Shown here one piece after another: positions 59,221 through 64,000 of a stretch of 64,000 bases of DNA; position 1 is the first letter of the stretch, and each line of letters begins with the position of its first letter. The notes below the pieces were generated by a model that was given only the letters and a program-made list of their open reading frames with translations, searched no databases and was not told where the DNA came from. This DNA is from Candidatus Binatia bacterium (GTDB taxonomy: Bacteria > Desulfobacterota > Binatia > HRBIN30 > BPIQ01), in the NCBI GenBank assembly GCA_026004195.1, contig BPIQ01000002.1:992585-1056584 (forward strand), read 5' to 3'. Position numbers and translations under genes: made by a program.

Positions 59221-60576
59221 ATGCTCGTCTCTTGGCTTTTCCTGCTCGCCAGTCTCTGGGGCGGGTGGTTCACGTACAACGCCTTCTGGCCGATCCGGGA
59301 CCGCAGGCGCGGCTCGGTCTTGAGCTTCTTCGCGGGATGGCCCACGGCGGAGTTCGCCCTCCACCACCTCGTCTGGCAGGTGGCCGCGACACTCGTCTTT
59401 GCGGCGCTCGGTGCGTTCGAGTACTGGCCCGGACAGCTCGGGTTCGGACTCTGCCTCGTCTCGTGGTACGGTCTCGTGCTGTGCTATGGCCGGCACGGGG
59501 AAGCCGGCACGGCGGTCGAGAAGGCCCTGCGCGAGAGCCTGGGCGAGGACTACGAGAAACAAATCCGGGCGGAGTTCCGGGCGAAGTTCTCCCGGGGCAT
59601 TCCCTGGAAACGCCTGGTTTTTCCCTTCCCCGTCGTGCCGCGAGACGTCGAGCGGATCCGCGACATCCCGTACGCGCGCGCTGCCGGCCTCCAGTTGAAA
59701 CTGGACGTCTACCGCCCGCGATGGCGGCCCGAAGGCTGCCCCACCCTCCTCCAGATCCACGGTGGGGCGTGGATCGTCGGCAGCAAGAACGAGCAGGGAC
59801 TACCACTCATGACCCACCTGGCGTCGCACGGATGGGTTTGCGTCGCCGCCAACTACCGCCTGAGCCCCCACGCGACCTTCCCGGACCATCTCGTCGACCT
59901 CAAGCGGGCGATTCGGTGGATCCGGGAGCAGGGACCCGCGTACGGTGCCGACCCGGAGTTCCTCGTGGTCACCGGAGGGTCGGCCGGAGGGCATCTCGCG
60001 GCGCTCGTGGCACTCACGGCCAACGACCCCGAGTACCAACCCGGCTTCGAAAACGTGGACACGCGGGTCCGCGCCGCCGTCCCGTTCTACGGAGTGTACG
60101 ACTTCCGCAACCGTTTCGGCCACTGGCGACACGACGGGCTAGCCGAACTTCTCGAACGACAGGTGCTGAAAGCGGCACCGGAGGAAAACCCGGAGGCCTA
60201 CCGGAAAGCGTCTCCGATCGACCGAATCCACCCGGACGCCCCGCCGTTTTTCGTGATCCACGGAGACCTGGACACGCTCGTTCCGGTGGACGACGCGAGG
60301 CGCTTCGTCGAAGAGTTGCGCAAAGTGTCCCGCAACCCCGTCGTCTACGCCGAAATTCCGGGAGCGCAGCACGCCTTCGACATGTTCTATTCCTGGAGAA
60401 CGTCCCTCGTCGTCGAAGGCGTGGAGCGGTTCCTCACGTGGGTCTACAGCCGGTACCTCGAGGAAAGGGCCACCGAGGGCGCCCGAGCGAACACCGGCGA
60501 AGCGAGAACCGCGCACGCTGAGTTGACGCCGACGCTAAGACGAGAAACGGAGGCGTTTCTCCTGCTTCGCTGTTAG
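59221..60576 (+). CDS. Membrane-anchored alpha/beta hydrolase (HSL/esterase type)
   Basis: 451 residues. The first 100 residues hold three to four hydrophobic segments (LVSWLFLLASLWGGWFTYNA, HHLVWQVAATLVFAALGAFE, LGFGLCLVSWYGLVLCYG), so the enzyme is tethered to the inner membrane. The catalytic domain has the oxyanion motif HGGAW near residue 180, the nucleophile S254 in GGSAGGH, Asp in VIHGDLDTLVPVDDA and His in PGAQHAFDMF. It is likely a carboxylesterase acting on lipid-like esters. The C-terminal 30 residues are low-complexity. Confidence 0.88.
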   Translation: MLVSWLFLLASLWGGWFTYNAFWPIRDRRRGSVLSFFAGWPTAEFALHHLVWQVAATLVFAALGAFEYWPGQLGFGLCLVSWYGLVLCYGRHGEAGTAVEKALRESLGEDYEKQIRAEFRAKFSRGIPWKRLVFPFPVVPRDVERIRDIPYARAAGLQLKLDVYRPRWRPEGCPTLLQIHGGAWIVGSKNEQGLPLMTHLASHGWVCVAANYRLSPHATFPDHLVDLKRAIRWIREQGPAYGADPEFLVVTGGSAGGHLAALVALTANDPEYQPGFENVDTRVRAAVPFYGVYDFRNRFGHWRHDGLAELLERQVLKAAPEENPEAYRKASPIDRIHPDAPPFFVIHGDLDTLVPVDDARRFVEELRKVSRNPVVYAEIPGAQHAFDMFYSWRTSLVVEGVERFLTWVYSRYLEERATEGARANTGEARTAHAELTPTLRRETEAFLLLRC

Positions 60577-60599
60577 GCCGGCCGGCGCGAGAAGCGTGT

Positions 60600-60957
60600 T
60601 CCACCGTCTCGCTAGGAGGGTTTTTTTATCGACGGGTTTCGGTAGGAAGCCATCGCAACCCAACTCCTGCGTGCGGGTTGCCCGAGCCAGGCATGTGTGC
60701 GCTCACGGCGCCACGGGCAGGTCGGCGAATGTGCCTGTAGCGCTCTTCCCCCCGAAGGTAAGACGATCAGCTCGTTGCCGGAGATTCCCGGCATAGCCAG
60801 ATCCGTAAGGATCAAGTCGAACGCTGTACTTCTCGAGCTTCCGCTTGGCATCCTGCGGTCCCCAGGCCGGAACGACCCGGTGCCCGGCCTGCTCGAGAAT
60901 GAGCTGGAAGATGTGCAGGTGGCTCGGATCGTCCTCTACGACCAGAATGGTGGCCAT
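60600..60957 (-). pseudogene. Single-domain response regulator, decayed
   Basis: From the ATG at 60957 the N-terminal receiver fragment MATILVVEDDPSHLHIFQLI is clear, with the acidic pair and the first helices. The phosphorylation site DLILTDLAMPGISG is in another frame, and the end ELGCDGFLPKPVDKKTLLAR, with the conserved Lys, is in the first frame again. A run of seven A lies in the last part. At least two, probably four, frame changes are needed, so this is a broken CheY-like gene. The 3' limit is approximate. The rest of the 590-bp gap between the two hydrolase genes holds nothing recognisable. Confidence 0.75.
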
Positions 60958-61166
60958 CGGCCACTCGCTCTCGCATTCGGCGTGCCACGGCATCTTCTTC
61001 TCTTGCGCATGGCAAACGCGATGTTCTGCGCTGCCCCGGTGTCCAGAAGCTGTTCTAGGCCCGTGCAGAAATGAACAAGGGCACGGTGGAAGCCCCCGGA
61101 CCGAGCGTCCCTTGCACCCGGGAACCTTCCCTTGCTAGAGGCTCCCGGGAGAAGGGAGGTGAGTCC

Positions 61167-62099
61167 ATGCCCCTCGATCCCACCGCCAAAGCCATCCTCG
61201 ACCAGATCGCCCCACCCGGGGCGCCGCCTCTCCACTCGCTCTCTCCCCAGGAGGCTCGGGAGGCTTTCCGCGCGCTCCGGGCGCTGCAGCCTTCGACGCC
61301 CGTGGAGGTGGAAAGCCACGACCGGACGATCCCGGGGCCCGGAGGGTCGATTCCCGTTCGGCTCTACAGGCCGGACCGGTCCGGTCGGCTGCCGGCTCTC
61401 GTCTACTTTCACGGCGGCGGCTGGGTCATCGGAGACCTGGAGTCGCACGACAACGTGTGCCGCGCCCTCTCGAAAGGAGCACGGTGCCTCGTCGTTTCCG
61501 TAGACTACCGGCTCGCCCCCGAAAACCCCTTTCCTGCCGCCGTCGACGACGCCTTCGCCGCCACGAAATGGGTGCATGCGAACGCGGCGGAAATCGGAGC
61601 GGACCCCGAGAGGCTGGCCGTGGGCGGTGACAGCGCAGGGGGCAATCTCGCGGCTGTCGTGGCTCTCAGGGCGCGGGACGAGGGCGGACCCCCGCTGCGC
61701 TTCCAGCTTCTCGTCTACCCGGTCACGGACAGCCGCTTCGACTGGCCCTCCTACCGGGAGAACGGGGAGGGTTATCTCCTGACGCTCGACGCGATGCGGT
61801 GGTTCTGGAGTCTTTACGTGCCCGACGAGAAGCAGAGGACGCATCCTTTCGTCGCCCCCCTTCGAGCTCCCGACCACCGGAACCTGCCACCGGCCCACGT
61901 GATCACGGCGGAGTTCGACCCCCTGCGCGACGAGGGGGAAGCCTATGCCGAGAAGCTGCGGGCCGCGGGCGTTCCGGCCACCGTGCACCGGTTCGCCGGC
62001 ATGTTCCACGGCTTTTTCAGCATGGACGCCGTGCTCCCGGCCGCCCGGGAAGCGATCGCGGAAGCCGCCCGCGCCCTCGAGAAAGCCTGGTCGCCCTGA
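61167..62099 (+). CDS. Alpha/beta hydrolase (HSL family carboxylesterase)
   Basis: 310 residues; the ATG at 61167 follows GGGAGGTGAG. Oxyanion motif YFHGGGWVIGD, nucleophile S156 in GGDSAGGN, Asp in TAEFDPLRDEGEAYAEKL and His in FAGMFHGFFSM. This is the hormone-sensitive-lipase (bacterial family IV) layout, acting on short to medium acyl esters. No signal peptide. Confidence 0.93.
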   Translation: MPLDPTAKAILDQIAPPGAPPLHSLSPQEAREAFRALRALQPSTPVEVESHDRTIPGPGGSIPVRLYRPDRSGRLPALVYFHGGGWVIGDLESHDNVCRALSKGARCLVVSVDYRLAPENPFPAAVDDAFAATKWVHANAAEIGADPERLAVGGDSAGGNLAAVVALRARDEGGPPLRFQLLVYPVTDSRFDWPSYRENGEGYLLTLDAMRWFWSLYVPDEKQRTHPFVAPLRAPDHRNLPPAHVITAEFDPLRDEGEAYAEKLRAAGVPATVHRFAGMFHGFFSMDAVLPAAREAIAEAARALEKAWSP

Positions 62100-62135
62100 C
62101 GGGGTCGCAACGCCGGGTTCGGAGCGACGGGAAAA

Positions 62136-62165
62136 CGCATCTTCGCAAAGCGCATCTTCGCAAGG
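62136..62165 (+). repeat. 15-bp tandem duplication
   Basis: CGCATCTTCGCAAAG (62136-62150) is followed directly by CGCATCTTCGCAAGG (62151-62165), one base different, in the 79-bp gap between convergent genes. Confidence 0.6.
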
Positions 62166-62178
62166 ACCCGAGCCCTTT

Positions 62179-62904
62179 TCATCCTTTCCAGTTCGAGACG
62201 TCCACACCGAGAGCCTCGATGCCGCGCAAGACACGCTCGGGGTCCAGGGAGACGGGCGCCCAGTCGTACTTCCACATGCGATTTTCGGCGGTTCCGGAGA
62301 CGAAACGGCGCGCCTGCTCGAGGGTGAAGAGCACCCCACGACGGCACACCTGTCGCTCGTATCGCTCCGCGTGGGACGCGTCCGCGACGAAGTTCATGCT
62401 GTCGCACATGGACACGATGTTCGTCTTGTTCCAGTCCCGGGGGCTCGTGCTCACGTGCACCAGCGTGGAGGCCGGTGTGGCGGAGAGAACCTCGCCGTCC
62501 CGCGTCACGAGCCGCAACGGTTCGAGACAGCAAACGCAGTAGGAATCCAGGACGACCTCTTTTCCGGCGAAGGGCGGCATCTTCGAGAGCGCGATCGATT
62601 CCATCGCGCAGCCCGCGTAGGAGTGGAAGCGGCCGCCGAGGAGCACGCGCACGGGCGTCGGGTAGGCCGAAAACGGCTGCATCTTCAGGACGGGATAGTT
62701 CTGGCTTTCCAGGTCGACGACGCAAACGAGACCCAGGTCGAGCTCTTTGTACGCGTCGACGATCCGATCACGGGGGAGACCCGTGGCTTCGTGTACCTCG
62801 CGCAGGTTCGGCGGGCGCCCCTCCGCGCACCAGTACTCGTAGAGAAACTGCCGAACCCGGAGGGCATCGTCGCTGAAAGAAAACGCGGGAACCTTCTGCG
62901 GCAC
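62179..62904 (-). CDS. Alkylmercury lyase (MerB) family protein
   Basis: 241 residues from the GTG at 62904, preceded by GGAGGG. Residues 10-60 are a winged helix-turn-helix (DALRVRQFLYEYWCAEGRPP, LREVHEATGLPRDRIVDAY). The core has C99 in SYAGCAMESIALSK and C167 in SMCDSMNFVADASHA, matching the two catalytic Cys of MerB (C96 and C159). The Asp three after the first Cys is Glu102 here. An extra Cys cluster CVCC (123-126) is present. No other mer genes are nearby, so organomercurial cleavage is possible but unproven; it may be a MerB-fold protein with another role. Confidence 0.75.
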   Translation of the reverse strand: MPQKVPAFSFSDDALRVRQFLYEYWCAEGRPPNLREVHEATGLPRDRIVDAYKELDLGLVCVVDLESQNYPVLKMQPFSAYPTPVRVLLGGRFHSYAGCAMESIALSKMPPFAGKEVVLDSYCVCCLEPLRLVTRDGEVLSATPASTLVHVSTSPRDWNKTNIVSMCDSMNFVADASHAERYERQVCRRGVLFTLEQARRFVSGTAENRMWKYDWAPVSLDPERVLRGIEALGVDVSNWKG

Positions 62905-63131
62905 GGTTTTTCCCTCCTACGAGTCGTGTCCCGGCGCGCGAAGGCACCGGGTCTCGCCAAGGTCGTGAAGAATACCTCCTACGCGGGCCGAGGCCACGGA
63001 CTCCCTCGGATTCTCCCGGAGGCGATCCGGGCGATCCGAGGTTTTCCGAACCGGCACCGAAGCGGCCCGTCCTGCGGCAAGTGGTGACGAGTGGCGGAAG
63101 ACCGAGGCCATCGCGCTGGACTCCCGGAGTC

Positions 63132-63977
63132 CTACTCCGAACCGAGCATCGAGCGGAGCGTCGCGGCGAACGACGCCGGCTCGAGCGGGTCCGGGATCTC
63201 GACGAGGTCGCGCACGCCGAACTCCACGAGCCCCACGCGCCCCCGCTCGACCCGGAACACCCGCCCGGTGATCCCCGACGCCCATTCGCCCGCCAGAAAG
63301 ACGACGAAACGGGCGACGCTCTCGGGCTCCAGGGACGGGTCGGTCTCGTGCCCGAGAACCTCCGCCGACATCCTCGTCCGGGCGAGCGGGGAGATGGCGT
63401 TGCACCGCACTCCCCGCTCCCGCCCCTCTTCCGCCACCACGCGCGTCAAACTCAGGATACCGCCCTTGGCCGCCGCGTAGTTCGCCGTGCCGGGGTAAAC
63501 TCCCGCGTAGGCCGCACCCGACGTCACGTTCACGATCGAGCCGCTCTCGACGCCGCCGGGCCAGGACCGCAGGAACTCGCGGCAGCAGAGGAACGTGCCG
63601 CGTAGATGGACGTCGAGAACCCGATCCCAGTCCTCCTCTTCCATTTCCACGAGGGGCCGGCTCCGAACCACGCCGGCGTTGTTGACGAGGATGTCGACCC
63701 GCCCCCAGGCAGCTCGGGCCTGCCCGAAAAGGCTCCGGACCCCTTCGGCGTTCGCGACGCTCTCGACGTGGAAGAGCGCCTCGCCCCCGGAATTGCGGAT
63801 CTCCCGGGCGACGCTTTCGGCAGGATGGGCGGAACCGCCGCTCCCGTCGACTTCCACCCCCGCATCGTTCACGAGAACGCGGGCACCCGCACGCGCCAGT
63901 GCGTGGGCGTAGGCCCGGCCGAGCCCGCGTCCGCCGCCCGTCACCACGGCCACCTTGCCCCGGAGCGACACTTCCAC
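63132..63977 (-). CDS. Short-chain dehydrogenase/reductase, complete active site
   Basis: 281 residues from the GTG at 63977. The cofactor motif is VTGGGRGLGRAYAHALARAG, followed by ILVNNAGVV, the catalytic Ser in VNVTSGAAYAG and YAAAK. The VNDAGVEVDGSGGS insertion after the second strand is typical of the (3R)-hydroxyacyl-CoA dehydrogenase-like part of multifunctional beta-oxidation proteins. A C-terminal extension of about 50 residues follows. Likely acts on hydroxyacyl-CoA; the exact substrate is unknown. The 23 bp to its right at the window end are unassigned. Confidence 0.88.
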   Translation of the reverse strand: MEVSLRGKVAVVTGGGRGLGRAYAHALARAGARVLVNDAGVEVDGSGGSAHPAESVAREIRNSGGEALFHVESVANAEGVRSLFGQARAAWGRVDILVNNAGVVRSRPLVEMEEEDWDRVLDVHLRGTFLCCREFLRSWPGGVESGSIVNVTSGAAYAGVYPGTANYAAAKGGILSLTRVVAEEGRERGVRCNAISPLARTRMSAEVLGHETDPSLEPESVARFVVFLAGEWASGITGRVFRVERGRVGLVEFGVRDLVEIPDPLEPASFAATLRSMLGSE

Positions 63978-64000
63978 GGCCCGTGGCCATAACCCGGACT

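Noticed and set aside
1-64000. tRNA, rRNA, phage or insertion-sequence features
   Set aside because: I looked for transposase, integrase and phage structural motifs among the encoded proteins and for cloverleaf-like segments in the gaps, and saw none. A covariance search (tRNAscan/Infernal) would be needed to exclude small RNAs.

Overview
The window is a 64 kb, high-GC (visibly about two-thirds G+C), densely coded bacterial chromosome segment. The gene content suggests an uncultured, environmental proteobacterium-like lineage: two wax-ester-synthase/DGAT paralogues, a thiolase plus DUF35 pair, an acyl-CoA dehydrogenase/ACP/ketosynthase cluster, an exosortase, a DUF6502 pair and a nitrate-reductase-associated small protein. 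Binatota or Desulfobacterota relatives would fit, but this is an inference from gene repertoire. I saw no rRNA, tRNA, CRISPR array, IS element or prophage.

Bases 1-11,500 (all minus strand) are a defence island. A sigma-54 activator with a CARF/RtcR-like sensor domain (11489-9978) ends 3 bp before a consensus -24/-12 promoter (9975-9958). The promoter faces a type I restriction-modification operon in the order hsdR - hsdM - yhcG-type PDDEXK nuclease - hsdS - TIGR02391/HEPN-like protein - RloC-like zinc-hook ATPase (runs off the left edge). The last five genes are joined by 4-bp start/stop overlaps or nearly so. HsdR carries an S24 (LexA/UmuD-type) peptidase domain between its first helices and its nuclease motif. 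Several island genes (hsdR, yhcG, the first half of hsdS) need frameshifts to read through, whereas most genes elsewhere are intact.

Bases 11,690-23,070 hold a thiolase and an HMG-CoA-synthase-like/DUF35 fusion, a DUF6502 plus lipoprotein pair, an exosortase with a membrane partner, two thiol peroxidase/thioredoxin-fold genes, a nitrate-reductase-associated small protein, a coiled-coil/SPFH/zinc-ribbon trio, and a regulator-lipoprotein pair. Bases 23,260-30,760 hold a 1,000-residue Cys-rich Ig-like surface lipoprotein, a polysaccharide flippase, a cereblon-like CULT protein, a YbhB protein and a B12-type radical SAM enzyme. Bases 30,796-34,866 are a complete sugar-type ABC importer, divergent from plsB across a near-perfect 18-bp palindrome.

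Bases 37,300-48,435 hold a pilin-like protein, a GT-C-like membrane protein and a lipid/acyl-CoA block (HCCA isomerase, two convergent WS/DGATs, VOC protein, enoyl-CoA hydratase, RidA, MutY, amidohydrolase, SDR). A badly frameshifted sensor histidine kinase lies at 48,812-50,965. ACP, acyl-CoA dehydrogenase and ketosynthase genes (51,782-54,478) converge on an RND/MMPL exporter. The right end holds an ABM monooxygenase, a beta-lactamase-family hydrolase, two alpha/beta hydrolases flanking a decayed response-regulator gene, a MerB-family protein and an SDR.

The most unusual system is the CARF-sigma54-controlled restriction operon with built-in S24 domain and two RNase-type tail genes.
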